The notes: generated from the letters alone by a model not told the origin. Shown: positions 23,630 to 33,091, counted from the stretch's first letter. The stretch: DNA of 64,000 nt from Rhizobium indicum (GCF_005862305.2 NZ_CP054021.1:2418001-2482000); one strand, 5' to 3'. A program made the numbers and translations.

Positions 23630-24637
23630 CTAAATGTCAAAATTGACCATGTTGCGCATGACGAAGATGCCGATCGACATCCAGATCGCCGAGACACCCA
23701 TGATGAAATGGCCGCGCGGATCGGTGAAAAGGATCATCATGTAGTTCGGCGACGTCATGTAGACGAGGGTCGCGACGATGAAGGGCAGAGCCCCGATGAT
23801 GACGGCCGACGCCTTGGCTTCCATCGAGAGCGCCTGGACCTTGGCCTTCATCTTTCTGCGCTCGCGCAGCACCTTGGAGAGGTTGCCGATCGCTTCCGAC
23901 AGATTGCCGCCGGCCTGTGACTGGATGGCGATGACGATGGCGAAGAAGTTGACTTCCTGGAGCGGCATGTGGATCGTCATGCGGGCGCAGGCGTCGGGAA
24001 TGCTGAGGCCTACCTGCTGCGCCTCGATCACCCGCAGGAACTCGCTCTTGACAGGCTCGGTGCCTTCGGTGGCGATAAGGCGGATCGCATCGTTGAGCGG
24101 CAGGCCCGATTTGATCGAGCGCGTGATGACGTCAAGCGCATTGGGGAACTCGTTCAAAAACTTGGTCTGGCGGCGTTTGATCAGGAAGCCGACGACCCAG
24201 CGCGGCAGGCCGAGACCGGCGACGACGGCGATACCGACCATGACCATCCACGATGCGCCGACGACCAAGGCGACAAGCAGCAGCACGGAGGCGAAGACGG
24301 CGCTGATGAGATAGAATTTCGCCGCTGTGATCGTCAGGCCGGCCTGCACCAGCCGCGATTTCATCGACACGGTCTTCTTGGTCTTTTCGTGCTGGCGCTT
24401 TTCCAGATCCTTCAGATTGTCCTGCACGGATTTGCGGCGCTTCGACAGCTCTTGCACGCGGTCACGGGCGGCCTTGACCTTGACCCGGTCGCTTTCGGCC
24501 GATTTGACGCGATTGATGCGGCTTGCCGATTTCTTGTCGGCCTCGATCTTCGAAAACAACAGGGCATAGGCGACCGCCGCCGCGGAGACGGCGGCGAGGA
24601 CGACGATTGCCAGCACTATCGGATCGAACCCGAACAT
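23630..24637 (-). CDS. tadB: Tad pilus inner-membrane protein TadB
   Basis: 335 residues from ATG 24637; the much longer open frame upstream overlaps the tadA gene and is not real. An N-terminal helix (DPIVLAIVVLAAVSAAAVAYAL) is followed by a charged coiled-coil stretch around residues 30-90 rich in Lys and Arg. The GspF domain has NALDVITRSIKSGLPLNDAIRLIATEG and SQAGGNLSEAIGNLSKVLRERRKM. It works with TadC as the platform for the TadA motor. Six bases separate it from tadA, so the two are coupled. Confidence 0.94.
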   Translation of the reverse strand: MFGFDPIVLAIVVLAAVSAAAVAYALLFSKIEADKKSASRINRVKSAESDRVKVKAARDRVQELSKRRKSVQDNLKDLEKRQHEKTKKTVSMKSRLVQAGLTITAAKFYLISAVFASVLLLVALVVGASWMVMVGIAVVAGLGLPRWVVGFLIKRRQTKFLNEFPNALDVITRSIKSGLPLNDAIRLIATEGTEPVKSEFLRVIEAQQVGLSIPDACARMTIHMPLQEVNFFAIVIAIQSQAGGNLSEAIGNLSKVLRERRKMKAKVQALSMEAKASAVIIGALPFIVATLVYMTSPNYMMILFTDPRGHFIMGVSAIWMSIGIFVMRNMVNFDI

Positions 24638-24642
24638 CTCGC

Positions 24643-26118
24643 CTATTCCTTCGTTTTCGCTTCCATCGCGTCGAGGGCGGCGGCAAGACGCTTTTCCTCG
24701 TTGAAGTAGCGGGCGCGATCCCAGAAATGCGGCTTGCCGACGCCGGTCGACATGTGCCGGCCGATCAGGCGGCCATTCGCATCCTCGCCATCGATCTCGT
24801 AGCGCATCAGATCCTGGGTGATGATGACGTCGCCTTCCATGCCGATCACCTCGGTGATCTGGGTGATGCGGCGCGAACCGTCGCGAAGGCGCGCCGCCTG
24901 AATGACGACGTCGACCGAGCTGGAAATGATCTCGCGCACCGTCTTTGCCGGCAGGGTAAAGCCGCCCATGGCGATCATCGATTCGATGCGGCTCAGGCAT
25001 TCGCGCGGCGTATTGGCGTGGATGGTGCCCATCGAGCCGTCGTGACCGGTGTTCATCGCCTGCAGCAGGTCGAAGACTTCCGGTCCGCGCACTTCGCCGA
25101 CGATGATGCGCTCGGGACGCATACGCAGGCAATTCTTGACCAGATCGCGCATGGTGATCTCGCCCTCGCCTTCGATATTCGGCGGGCGTGTTTCGAGACG
25201 GACGACATGCGGCTGCTGCAGCTGCAGTTCGGCGGTATCCTCGCAGGTGATGACGCGTTCGTCCCTGTCGATATAGTTGGTGAGGCAGTTCAGAAGCGTC
25301 GTCTTGCCGGAGCCGGTGCCGCCTGAAATGACGACGTTGCAGCGCACGCGCCCGATGATCTGCAGCACGGTTGCGCCTTCCGGCGTGATCGCGCCGAAAC
25401 GGACGAGCTGATCGAGCGTCAGCTTGTCCTTCTTGAATTTGCGGATGGTGAGCGCCGGCCCGTCGATCGACAGCGGCGGCGCGATGACGTTGACGCGCGA
25501 ACCATCCGGCAGGCGGGCGTCGCAGATCGGGCTCGATTCGTCGACGCGGCGGCCGACCTGGCTGACGATGCGCTGGCAGATCGAGAGAAGCTGTGCATTG
25601 TCGCGGAAGCGAATCTCGGATTCGATCGTCTTGCCGCCGACTTCGATGAAAGTCTGGCCGGCGCCGTTGACCATGATGTCGGCGATGTCGTCGCGCGCCA
25701 GCAACGGCTCCAGCGGGCCGTAGCCGAGGACGTCGTTGCAGATATCCTCGAGCAGTTCTTCCTGCTCGGAGATCGACATCGCAAAGTTCTTGATGGTGAT
25801 GATGTCGTTGACGATGTCGCGGATTTCCTCGCGGGCGCTTTCGCCGTCGAGCTTGGAAAGCTGCGAGAGATCGATCGTGTCGATCAGCGCGGAAAAGACC
25901 TGCGCCTTGGTGTCGTAATATTCATCGGTGCGGGCCGGGCGCTTGCGCTGCGGCGTCTGCATCGGCGGTGGCGTCACCTGCTGGCGTGCGGATTCGCGCG
26001 AGGGTTCAACCAGAATGGAGGGGGAAGAGGCCGCAGGGGCGGCGGCCGGATCCGGCGGCGGAGGAGCAATCGCCCCCCCGACCTTTCCGGAACCTTCGTT
26101 TCCGCGTTTTCCAAACAT
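24643..26118 (-). CDS. cpaF: Tad pilus assembly ATPase TadA/CpaF
   Basis: 491 residues. After a Pro/Ala-rich N-terminus (about 1-60) comes a secretion-ATPase domain with the Walker [14 protein letters not shown], the Asp-box and Walker-B-like segment [16 protein letters not shown], the His-box [15 protein letters not shown], and a C-terminal region with [10 protein letters not shown]. This is the cytoplasmic motor that powers pilin assembly. A palindromic repeat lies between its start and the stop of cpaE, but the genes share one direction and likely one transcript. Confidence 0.95.
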   Translation of the reverse strand: MFGKRGNEGSGKVGGAIAPPPPDPAAAPAASSPSILVEPSRESARQQVTPPPMQTPQRKRPARTDEYYDTKAQVFSALIDTIDLSQLSKLDGESAREEIRDIVNDIITIKNFAMSISEQEELLEDICNDVLGYGPLEPLLARDDIADIMVNGAGQTFIEVGGKTIESEIRFRDNAQLLSICQRIVSQVGRRVDESSPICDARLPDGSRVNVIAPPLSIDGPALTIRKFKKDKLTLDQLVRFGAITPEGATVLQIIGRVRCNVVISGGTGSGKTTLLNCLTNYIDRDERVITCEDTAELQLQQPHVVRLETRPPNIEGEGEITMRDLVKNCLRMRPERIIVGEVRGPEVFDLLQAMNTGHDGSMGTIHANTPRECLSRIESMIAMGGFTLPAKTVREIISSSVDVVIQAARLRDGSRRITQITEVIGMEGDVIITQDLMRYEIDGEDANGRLIGRHMSTGVGKPHFWDRARYFNEEKRLAAALDAMEAKTKE

Positions 26119-26143
26119 GCCACTCGATCCAATCTGCTCGTTC

Positions 26144-26244
26144 TAGAGCATTTCCCGATCTCTCCGAGTCAAGAAAATGCTCTATCTTTTTGTTTCCACG
26201 CAATTCCGGACGCAAAACCGCTGCACACTTTTGCTGGAATTGCT
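26144..26244. repeat. two-palindrome intergenic repeat (family C)
   Basis: The first palindrome pairs TAGAGCATTT (26144-26153) with AAATGCTCTA (26175-26184). The second pairs CAATTCC with GGAATTG and CGCAAAA with TTTTGCT (about 26200-26243). The build matches the other mosaic repeats here, and its AGAGCAT outer arm is the same as in the second palindrome of the RIME-like elements. It lies in the cpaE-cpaF gap inside the pilus operon. Confidence 0.8.
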
Positions 26245-26250
26245 CATCGT

Positions 26251-27528
26251 CTACTTGCGCTTCAGGAGGCCCAGCAGGCCGCCTTTCTTCGCCTTCTTGA
26301 TCGCGACCCGGCCGGTGACGATGTGCGATATCTGCGAAAAGGTTTCCGCCGTCGGCGACTTCGGGTCGACTTCGGAAATCATCCGGCCGCTATTGGCGGC
26401 GTTGCCGAAGAGATTGATGTCGAAGGGGATGATCGCGATCGGATCGATCTCCAGCGGCTCACAGAAATCCGACGGTGAAATCTCCGGCCGTTTCGGCATG
26501 CCGACCTGATTGAGGATGAGATGCGGCGGCCTGTCGTTCGGCCGCATCTTGCGCAGCGCGTCCAGCATGTTCTTGGCGTTGCGCAGATTGGCGAGATCGG
26601 GAACCGCTGCGATGACCACCTCGTCGACGCTCGACAGCACCGAGCGCGTCCATTCCGACCATGCATGCGGAACATCGAGCACGGTGACGGGCGCGCTGCG
26701 CTGCAGAACGTCGAGCACCGGCTGGAAGGCCTGGCCGTCGAAATCATAGGCACGGTCGAGCAGCGAGGGTGCGGCCAGCAGCGACAGATGTTCGGAGCAT
26801 TTCGTCAGCAGGCGGTCGAGGAAGACTTCGTCGAGACGATCGGGTGCGAAGACCGCTTCGGCGATGCCCTGGGCCGGATCCTGATCGAAGTCGATGTTGG
26901 CCGTGCCAAAGGGCAGGTCGAGATCGGCGAGGATCGTCTCGGTGGAGAAGAGATTGGAAATGCCGAAGGCGCAATTATGCGCGATGGTCGAGGCACCGGC
27001 GCCGCCCTTCGAGCCGATGAAGGCGATGCTGCGGCCGAGCGGCTCGGCGTCCGGATCGACAAAGATCGAGGCCATCGCCGTAAGGATATCGGGCATGGCG
27101 ACGGGCTGGACCATATATTCGGAAATGCCGTTGCGGATGAGTTCGCGATAAAGCCCGATATCGTTGTAATAGCCGATAATGACGACCTTGGTCGTCGGAT
27201 CGCAGACGGCGGCGAGCGGCGCGAGTTCGCCGAGCAGATTCGCGGCATTCGCCTTGGTCTCAAGGATGATGAGGTTCGGCGTCGGGGCGCCGGAAAACAT
27301 ATTGGCGGCAGCGGCGATGCCGCCGCTGGTGATGCGCATGCTGACCTTCGCGACGCGCCGATCATTGGCGCAGCGTTCCATGACTTGTTGTAGGGCCTCG
27401 CTCTCGCAGAAAGCATGGACGGAGATGCGCGGCAGCGGCCGCATGCTTTCCAGATCCGCCATGCGCACCGCCTCCTCGGCGTTGCGAAGCTCGCTGGGAT
27501 TCCTGATTTCGTATTCGATCGCGCTCAT
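26251..27528 (-). CDS. cpaE: CpaE/TadZ pilus localisation ATPase
   Basis: 425 residues. An N-terminal response-regulator-like domain (about 30-155, NLIILETKA, VVIIGYYNDIGLYRELIRNGISEY) precedes a ParA/MinD-type ATPase domain with the deviant Walker A IGSKGGAGASTIAHN and DLDLPFGTANIDFD. TadZ/CpaE proteins place the pilus machine at its site in the cell. It lies 15 bases before the cpaD stop in the same operon. Confidence 0.93.
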   Translation of the reverse strand: MSAIEYEIRNPSELRNAEEAVRMADLESMRPLPRISVHAFCESEALQQVMERCANDRRVAKVSMRITSGGIAAAANMFSGAPTPNLIILETKANAANLLGELAPLAAVCDPTTKVVIIGYYNDIGLYRELIRNGISEYMVQPVAMPDILTAMASIFVDPDAEPLGRSIAFIGSKGGAGASTIAHNCAFGISNLFSTETILADLDLPFGTANIDFDQDPAQGIAEAVFAPDRLDEVFLDRLLTKCSEHLSLLAAPSLLDRAYDFDGQAFQPVLDVLQRSAPVTVLDVPHAWSEWTRSVLSSVDEVVIAAVPDLANLRNAKNMLDALRKMRPNDRPPHLILNQVGMPKRPEISPSDFCEPLEIDPIAIIPFDINLFGNAANSGRMISEVDPKSPTAETFSQISHIVTGRVAIKKAKKGGLLGLLKRK

Positions 27529-27542
27529 CGTTCCGTTCCGCC

Positions 27543-28271
27543 TCAGAATCCGCTGTCGCCAGCATCTTCGATCGTCGTCGTTGTTGTCCGGTATTCCTGG
27601 ATCGCATTGTTGCGCCGCTGCGCATCGATCGGAGTCATACCGCGGGGCGCCACCAGATCTTCCGGATTGGCGATCTGGGCGGCAAGGTTGTTCTGCGAGG
27701 CGCAGCCGAAATTATAGTAGTTCTGGTTGGTCAAATCGTTCGATATGTCCTTTGGCCACTGACCGCATTGCGTGGTGACCGCGGTGGTGCCGGTAAAGCT
27801 CAGCCGGATGGGCGCCGCATCACCGGGACCGACGGCGGCATAGGAGGTGTTGACGATTTTCGAGCTTGCAATCCCCCTCGATGTCAGCTCGGCACGAACC
27901 TGATTGCGCAGCTGATAGGCGGCCGCCGAATTGGGCGAGCCTTGTGGCGACAGCACGTAAACCGGGCCCGAGGCGCGCGAGATATAGTTTGCGGCAAAGC
28001 CGCGGATGAGATCGCGCTGGGCGATGGTCAGGCGGCGATCGGTGGAGGCAACAGGTATATCCACCGTCTGCTCCGCTTCCGTCACGATGATCGGGTGGCG
28101 GGCACGGTAATCGTCCGGAATGCCGCCGGTCGTCAGTTGGTCATGCGGGCCGGCGCATCCGGAAAGTATCGCCACCGACATGGCGACCGTGGCAAAAAGC
28201 GCCTTCGAGTTTCCGAGGCGGGGTGTCGTCGCATTCATATGGGCCATCGCCTGATCTCTGTTTTCTGCCAT
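27543..28271 (-). CDS. cpaD: Tad pilus lipoprotein CpaD
   Basis: About 242 residues; the frame opens at 28295 overlapping the cpaC stop, and ATGs at 28271, 28247 and 28238 are all possible starts, none with a strong ribosome-binding site. A lipoprotein signal ends in VAILSGCAG. The body has the CpaD pattern of a secretin-associated periplasmic protein, HPIIVTEAEQTVDIPV, with a cysteine pair in TQCGQWPKD and YNFGCASQNNLAAQI. It assists the CpaC secretin in the outer membrane. Confidence 0.88.
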   Translation of the reverse strand: MAENRDQAMAHMNATTPRLGNSKALFATVAMSVAILSGCAGPHDQLTTGGIPDDYRARHPIIVTEAEQTVDIPVASTDRRLTIAQRDLIRGFAANYISRASGPVYVLSPQGSPNSAAAYQLRNQVRAELTSRGIASSKIVNTSYAAVGPGDAAPIRLSFTGTTAVTTQCGQWPKDISNDLTNQNYYNFGCASQNNLAAQIANPEDLVAPRGMTPIDAQRRNNAIQEYRTTTTTIEDAGDSGF

Positions 28272-28291
28272 CGCTGCCGCTCGCGCCCCGC

Positions 28292-29797
28292 TCATTTGTA
28301 AATGAACCCGATCGAGCCGTGGAACTGCGCATCGGCAACGGGCGCCTCGCGGCGGCCATAGACCTTGTTGACACGGTTGAGGAAGAAGGTTGCACCGTCG
28401 TTCTCAGGGCTGAAATTGTCGTCCGGCCGGTTGAGCTGGTTGCGCGCCACCGGGCGCACCAGATAGGGCGTTGCGATGATGACGAGTTCGGTTTCCTGAC
28501 GCTCGAACCCCTTCTGGCGGAAGAGGGTCCCGAGCAGCGGGATCTTCGAAACGCCGGGTGTGCCGCCCATCGTCTGGGAAACATTGTCGCGGATCAGGCC
28601 GGCGAGCGCGATCGAACCGCCCGAGGGCAGCTCCACCGAGGTTTCCGCCGAACGACGCTGGTAAGTGGCGTTGCCGCTGCCTGCCACCGGTTCGGAGACA
28701 TTGGTCTTGATCTGCAGGCTGATGCGTCCCGATGACAGCACGACCGGTTTGAAGGCGAGGTTGATACCGTAGTTGAACGGGACGACGGTGACATTGCCGT
28801 CGCTGTCCGTCGTCGAATAAAGCTGCTGGCCGCCGGAATTGAAGGTCGCGGCCTGGCCCGATATCGCCGTCAGCGTCGGTTCGGCGAGCGTCTTGACGAC
28901 CTTGGCCTGTTCCAGCGCATTGAGGTAGGTCGAAATGTCGTATTTGCCGATCGAGCTCTTGAAGAGCGCCGCCAGGCCGCCGCCGACCGTCGATGTGGCG
29001 CTGTCGGCGGTTGGGCTGCCGAGCTGGGCGACCGTCATGCCGGAAGAATTGGAAACCAGATTGTCGAAGCCGAGCTGCTTCAGCACCTCGCGACGAACCT
29101 CGGCGATCGTCACCTTGAGGGTGACCTGGTCCTCGCCCTCGATCTGCAGGAGGTTGACGACCTGCGAGCTCTGGCGACCTTCGGCAAAGAGCGCCACCGA
29201 GCTGTCGCCGCCGGTGCCGGATGCCGTTTCGGTTCTGGTCGTCGCTTCGCCGCCCTTCAGGAAGACCTGTGCCAGATCGGCCGCCTGTGTGGCATCCTGT
29301 GGCGTGCGCACCGTGCCGGTCAGCACGATGTTGTCGGAGACGATTTCAACGTTGATGTTTGAGTCGCGAATGAAGCGACGGAGATTGACTTCGAGGCCGG
29401 AGACGTCGCGCTCGATCTCGATGTCGAGATTGACGATCTCCTGTCCACCGGCGCCGAAGACGAAGATATTCGTCTGGCCGACCTTCTTACCGAACAGGTA
29501 GATGCGCCGCGAGGTGCGGGTCACGGCATCGGCCATGGTCGGATCGGAGACGAGGATATCATGCGCATCCTCCGGCAGATCGACGACGACAGCCTTGTTG
29601 AGCCCGAGCTTCAGCCGGCGATGGGCATTGGAGCCGGTCTGCGAGATCCGGACCAGGCTATCGGAATCGGCGCGCGCCTCGCCTGCAGCGAAAAGCGGGG
29701 CGAACGAGGCCGGCGCCATACCGGAGACGCCGATTGCCAGAGAAAGACAGCCTGTCAGGAGAGGTCCGGCGCGCCGCGTTGAATTGCCCATTTGCAC
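28292..29797 (-). CDS. cpaC: Tad pilus outer-membrane secretin CpaC
   Basis: 501 residues with a signal peptide of about 43 residues. The N-terminal pilus domain (NKAVVVDLPEDAHDILVSDPTMADAVTRT) and a BON-like region (NINVEIVSDNIVLTGTV) precede the secretin domain, ending with GSIALAGLIRDNVSQTMGGTPGVSKIPLLG and ELVIIATPYLVRPV. It forms the ring in the outer membrane through which the pilus passes. It starts six bases after the cpaB stop. The separate small protein at 31931 resembles its N-terminal domain. Confidence 0.95.
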   Translation of the reverse strand: MQMGNSTRRAGPLLTGCLSLAIGVSGMAPASFAPLFAAGEARADSDSLVRISQTGSNAHRRLKLGLNKAVVVDLPEDAHDILVSDPTMADAVTRTSRRIYLFGKKVGQTNIFVFGAGGQEIVNLDIEIERDVSGLEVNLRRFIRDSNINVEIVSDNIVLTGTVRTPQDATQAADLAQVFLKGGEATTRTETASGTGGDSSVALFAEGRQSSQVVNLLQIEGEDQVTLKVTIAEVRREVLKQLGFDNLVSNSSGMTVAQLGSPTADSATSTVGGGLAALFKSSIGKYDISTYLNALEQAKVVKTLAEPTLTAISGQAATFNSGGQQLYSTTDSDGNVTVVPFNYGINLAFKPVVLSSGRISLQIKTNVSEPVAGSGNATYQRRSAETSVELPSGGSIALAGLIRDNVSQTMGGTPGVSKIPLLGTLFRQKGFERQETELVIIATPYLVRPVARNQLNRPDDNFSPENDGATFFLNRVNKVYGRREAPVADAQFHGSIGFIYK

Positions 29798-29802
29798 GTC
29801 CC

Positions 29803-30618
29803 TTACTCCGCCTTCGGCGCGGCGCCGGCATCCGTGACGATGGCGCCCGATTTGATGACCTGGATGATCGCACTGCCGTTGTCGCCGCTCAGCAGATAGT
29901 CTGCGGCGCTGGTATCCTGCTCCTGCGCATCGGCGACCGAGCGCAGCGCGAGCGACAGCCGGTCCGCCATCTGCTGGGCAACGGCAAGAACCTTCGTTTG
30001 GTCGGGCGTGAGCTCGAGCGTCGCGGTCGTGCCAACCACCGATTTCGAGCCATCGTCCTTTTCCTGGATCTGCTGGTCGATGGCGAGGACGCGGACATTG
30101 CTCAGCACCGTTTCGGTGATGAGCTTGTCGGCTTCAGCGCCCTTGCGGACCATGATGACGTCGACGCGATCATTCGGCAGGATGAAACCGCCCGCACCGG
30201 TTGCCACCGATATCTCGGTCGCGACGGCGCGCTTGCCGGCTGGCAACAGCGAAGAGAGGATACGGCTGCTGGAATCAGCGACCTTTTCCGGCCTGATCGG
30301 TTCGCCTTCGAAGATCGGCAGACGCACGACGGCACCCTGCAGATCCTTGATCGCATCCGGCTTTTCGGCTTCGGTGATGAGGCCAGGGACGACGCCGCCC
30401 TGCGGCCAGGCCATCCAATGCACCGACTGGTCGTCCAGCCTTGCGCCAACCGCCAGATTGGCGCTCGAGACGAGGATGTTGACAGTCGGTTCCTTCTCGA
30501 CGACCGAGCGGACCTGGGTAACGACACCGCCACTGCCCGCCATTTGCATTGCCAGGAGGCCGGCAAGGCCGGCTGCCACCACGGCGACAGCTAGGATTAT
30601 AAGGCGGGCCGGTTTCAT
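29803..30618 (-). CDS. cpaB: Tad pilus assembly protein CpaB
   Basis: 271 residues. A single N-terminal membrane anchor (RLIILAVAVVAAGLAGLLAMQMA) is followed by an SAF-type domain (VNILVSSANLAVGARLDDQSVHWMAWPQ), then RAVATEISVATGAGGFILPNDRVDVIMV, typical of the RcpC/CpaB family. The protein is periplasmic and thought to help align the secretin with the inner-membrane platform. It is followed closely by cpaC in the operon. Confidence 0.93.
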   Translation of the reverse strand: MKPARLIILAVAVVAAGLAGLLAMQMAGSGGVVTQVRSVVEKEPTVNILVSSANLAVGARLDDQSVHWMAWPQGGVVPGLITEAEKPDAIKDLQGAVVRLPIFEGEPIRPEKVADSSSRILSSLLPAGKRAVATEISVATGAGGFILPNDRVDVIMVRKGAEADKLITETVLSNVRVLAIDQQIQEKDDGSKSVVGTTATLELTPDQTKVLAVAQQMADRLSLALRSVADAQEQDTSAADYLLSGDNGSAIIQVIKSGAIVTDAGAAPKAE

Positions 30619-30728
30619 CGATCATTCCTCAGGGCACGATATGTTCGCCCTGTAGAATGCTCAGCAATTGGTATAATTATGGTTAATGGAATGCTTAGAT
30701 TTTAAGTTAACAGGCATTTAAAATGCCG

Positions 30729-31247
30729 TTATTTCAGGCTTTCCAGCGCGGCGAGGAACAGCGGCGAGGAGGGGAAGGCCATGAAGCCGCCGATGGCGAT
30801 GGCAATCCCGTAGGGGATCTTCTTGGCAAGCAGGACGGAGTTCGGCACCGGCAGCCCGATGGCGAGGATGGTGTCCGATTGCGCTCTTACCAGTAGGATC
30901 AGCAAGGTGATGAGGCCGCCGATCATGGCGATGTCGGTCATCAGGAAAAGCAGGGATTCGTTCAGACCAAACCAGAGCGCGGTGGCGCTCATCAGCTTGG
31001 CGTCGCCGCCGCCCATCACATTGAAGGCGAAAAGAGCAAAGCAGGCGCTGAAGACGATGGCGGCGCCGGCAAGATGCATGCTGATCATTTCCAGACCCAA
31101 GCCGGAGAACGGCGCGAGGACGAGGAAAGAGGCGATCAGGATCACGGAAATGCGGTTCGGGATCGTCATGGTGAAGAGATCCGAGAAGGCCGCCATCGCA
31201 AGGCAGAGTGGCAGTATCAGGAAGACTGCGGCTGCGATCATGCTCAT
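30729..31247 (-). CDS. cpaA: prepilin peptidase CpaA
   Basis: 172 residues, six hydrophobic helices, short A24-family peptidase without the methyltransferase domain, as usual for TadV/CpaA. The two catalytic aspartates are D23 (AFSDLFTMTIPNRI) and D82 in the GxGD motif (MGGGDAKLM). It should process the pilin encoded just upstream and the two TadE-like proteins. A 110-base gap separates it from cpaB and a terminator-like hairpin separates it from the pilin gene. Confidence 0.95.
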   Translation of the reverse strand: MSMIAAAVFLILPLCLAMAAFSDLFTMTIPNRISVILIASFLVLAPFSGLGLEMISMHLAGAAIVFSACFALFAFNVMGGGDAKLMSATALWFGLNESLLFLMTDIAMIGGLITLLILLVRAQSDTILAIGLPVPNSVLLAKKIPYGIAIAIGGFMAFPSSPLFLAALESLK

Positions 31248-31268
31248 ACCCGATCGTGACTTGATGCG

Positions 31269-31300
31269 AAAAGGCTCACGGCCGTTCAGCCTGTGAGCCC
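31269..31300 (-). terminator. terminator/attenuator between pilin and cpaA genes
   Basis: Read on the minus strand, GGGCTCACAGGC pairs with GCCGTGAGCC across a short loop and is followed by TTTT. It follows the pilin stop by about 65 bases and precedes the cpaA start by about 20, so it probably makes pilin mRNA more abundant than the assembly-gene mRNA. Confidence 0.75.
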
Positions 31301-31365
31301 GCCCGATATATCGGCCAAAGCAAATCCGGCCGTATCAATTTCAGCGCCAGCTGGCAGCGCCTATC

Positions 31366-31551
31366 TTAGTTCGACGCCGTAACGCCGGTGTTCATCTTGG
31401 TGCCCAAGTTGTTGAACGTGGTGCCGATCCGGTTGCCGAGGGTCGTGGCGCCGGTGATGAGCGCTACGGAAATGAGAGCAGCGATCAGGCCGTATTCGAT
31501 TGCGGTCGCGCCGGATTCGTCCTTCAGAAAACGGCTAAAAAGCTTGGTCAT
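31366..31551 (-). CDS. pilA: Flp/Fap-type pilin
   Basis: 61 residues from ATG 31551 with GGAG six bases upstream; the open frame extends further but lacks support. The class-IVb prepilin pattern is exact: a short charged leader ending DESG, cleavage before ATAIEYGLIAALISVALI, with the conserved Glu-Tyr at mature positions 5 and 6. The tail is short and Thr/Asn-rich, as in Flp pilins. It is the major subunit of the Tad pilus, processed by CpaA. It is the first gene of the minus-strand cpa block. Confidence 0.95.
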   Translation of the reverse strand: MTKLFSRFLKDESGATAIEYGLIAALISVALITGATTLGNRIGTTFNNLGTKMNTGVTASN

Positions 31552-31930
31552 GGTAACTCCTAACTCCAGTTGATGTTCAGCACGTCCGCCAACTGTTTGC
31601 CGTTGATCGGATGACTGCAACCTAGCGAATGGCCGTTTCCATCGGCTTAAGGAAAAGAGTTAACGACATGTGAACGAGACAACATGCCACTGTGGAGTCA
31701 GTATTTTCCTACGCATTTCGCTCAATATTTAACGATATTCGTAAAATACCGCTGCATTCATCCGGAAATAGCACATATTCTGCTTCCAACCGGGGCGTGC
31801 GCCGTCCTAAATCCGTACCAAATCGGATCATTACGCTTCATCCCGGAACAGAGTGATGAGCTTAAGGCTTCGTTCACCATTTTTTTCCATTCTATGCGGA
31901 TATTGCGCTGTGATCGTGAAAGAGGACCCA
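31552..31930. promoter_or_regulatory. AT-rich divergent control region of the pilus genes
   Basis: 379 bases between the pilin gene (minus) and the pilus N-terminal-domain gene (plus) hold no convincing gene. The stretch 31640-31860 is far more AT-rich than its surroundings. It must hold the promoters for both transcription units. I could not assign a -35/-10 or sigma-54 pair with confidence. Confidence 0.5.
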
Positions 31931-32341
31931 ATGTCATCGAGCGGCAAAACCATTTTCTTTGCCGGCATGATCGCCGTTTTCGGTATTTCGGGAGTGTCCG
32001 CGGCCGCAGACGATGACATGCTGCGCGTCTATATGGATCACGCGCGCGTCTTGAAGCTCGACCGCCCCGTCAGCAAGGTGATTGTCGGCAATGCCGCAGT
32101 TGCCGATGCGACCGTGGCCGACGCCAAGACAATCGTGCTCACGGGACGCAGCTTCGGCACCACCAATCTGGTCCTCCTCGATGCCGACGGCAACGCGATA
32201 CTCGACGAACGCATCCTGGTGTCGATCGACGAGGGCAATACGGTGCGCGTCTACCGGCAGACCCAGCGCTCCGTGCTGTCCTGCACGCCGAACTGCGAGC
32301 AGCATGCGCAGCAGGCGACAACGGGCACCACCTCGCCTTGA
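31931..32341 (+). CDS. pilus assembly N-terminal-domain protein (stand-alone CpaC-like N domain)
   Basis: 136 residues from ATG 31931, with GAAAGAGGA upstream. A signal peptide ends near GVSAAADDD. The body has VYMDHARVLKLDRPVSKVIVGNAAVADATVADAKTIVLTGRSFGTTNLVLLDADG, the same fold pattern as the N-terminal domain of CpaC (compare NKAVVVDLPEDAHDILVSD). Two cysteines lie near the C-terminus. It is a periplasmic protein that could contact the secretin or pseudopilins. It is the first gene of the plus-strand block with the two TadE-like genes. Confidence 0.88.
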   Translation: MSSSGKTIFFAGMIAVFGISGVSAAADDDMLRVYMDHARVLKLDRPVSKVIVGNAAVADATVADAKTIVLTGRSFGTTNLVLLDADGNAILDERILVSIDEGNTVRVYRQTQRSVLSCTPNCEQHAQQATTGTTSP

Positions 32342-32455
32342 TCGGCTTGCCTCGGTTCTTCGGCCATTCGTTAAAATCGTCGTGTCAGGTTGAAACGGAA
32401 AATCAACGAACGGACCTTAGTCTGACGACTGGAAAATGTCGCTCGGATCCAGGCA

Positions 32456-33091
32456 ATGACGGTAATTGATCAGAAGACGGATAAGGGGCGCGCTTTTGCG
32501 CCGTTCCGTTTCTTACGGTTTCGCGCTCTCGCCCGCTCACGCGAGGGTGCTGCGGCGATCGAATTCGCGCTGCTCGCCATTCCCTATTTCCTGGTGATTT
32601 TCGCAATCCTCGAAACTTTCGTCGCCTTCGCTGCGGAGGAACTCGTCTCCAATGCCGTCGATACGATGAGCCGCCGGATGCGAACCGGGCAGATTACCTA
32701 TAATCTCGGCCGCACGACCGATATGAACCAGGCGCAATTCCGCCAGGCTTTCTGCGATGAGGTTTCGATCTTGATCCGCTGCTCGGCGACCGAAGTCGCC
32801 ACGCCGAGCAAGCTCTATCTGGATGTGCAGACGTTCAGCACCTTCTCGGCCATTCCAACGACGATCCCTAAGCTCTCCACCGATAAATATGCCGACATCA
32901 ACACGGCGGCCTTCAAATATGCGCCAGGCGGCGCCGGCACGATCAACATGCTGCGCGCTTACTATCGCTGGGAAATCACCGCGGATCTGGTCCGGCCTTA
33001 CATCACCACGATACGTCCCTCCGACACTTCGATGCCGAGGCAATATCTGATCGTCGGGACCGCGGCCTTCCAGAACGAGCAGTATCCATAA
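32456..33091 (+). CDS. TadE/TadG-like pseudopilin 1
   Basis: 211 residues. The N-terminal segment SREGAAAIEFALLAIPYFLVIFAI has the TadE pattern: cleavage after glycine and glutamate at mature position 5, followed by a hydrophobic helix. The remaining 150 residues are periplasmic, with a cysteine pair (AFCDEVSILIRC). TadE proteins are pseudopilins processed by the prepilin peptidase. Its stop overlaps the start of the next TadE-like gene (TAATG). Confidence 0.9.
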   Translation: MTVIDQKTDKGRAFAPFRFLRFRALARSREGAAAIEFALLAIPYFLVIFAILETFVAFAAEELVSNAVDTMSRRMRTGQITYNLGRTTDMNQAQFRQAFCDEVSILIRCSATEVATPSKLYLDVQTFSTFSAIPTTIPKLSTDKYADINTAAFKYAPGGAGTINMLRAYYRWEITADLVRPYITTIRPSDTSMPRQYLIVGTAAFQNEQYP

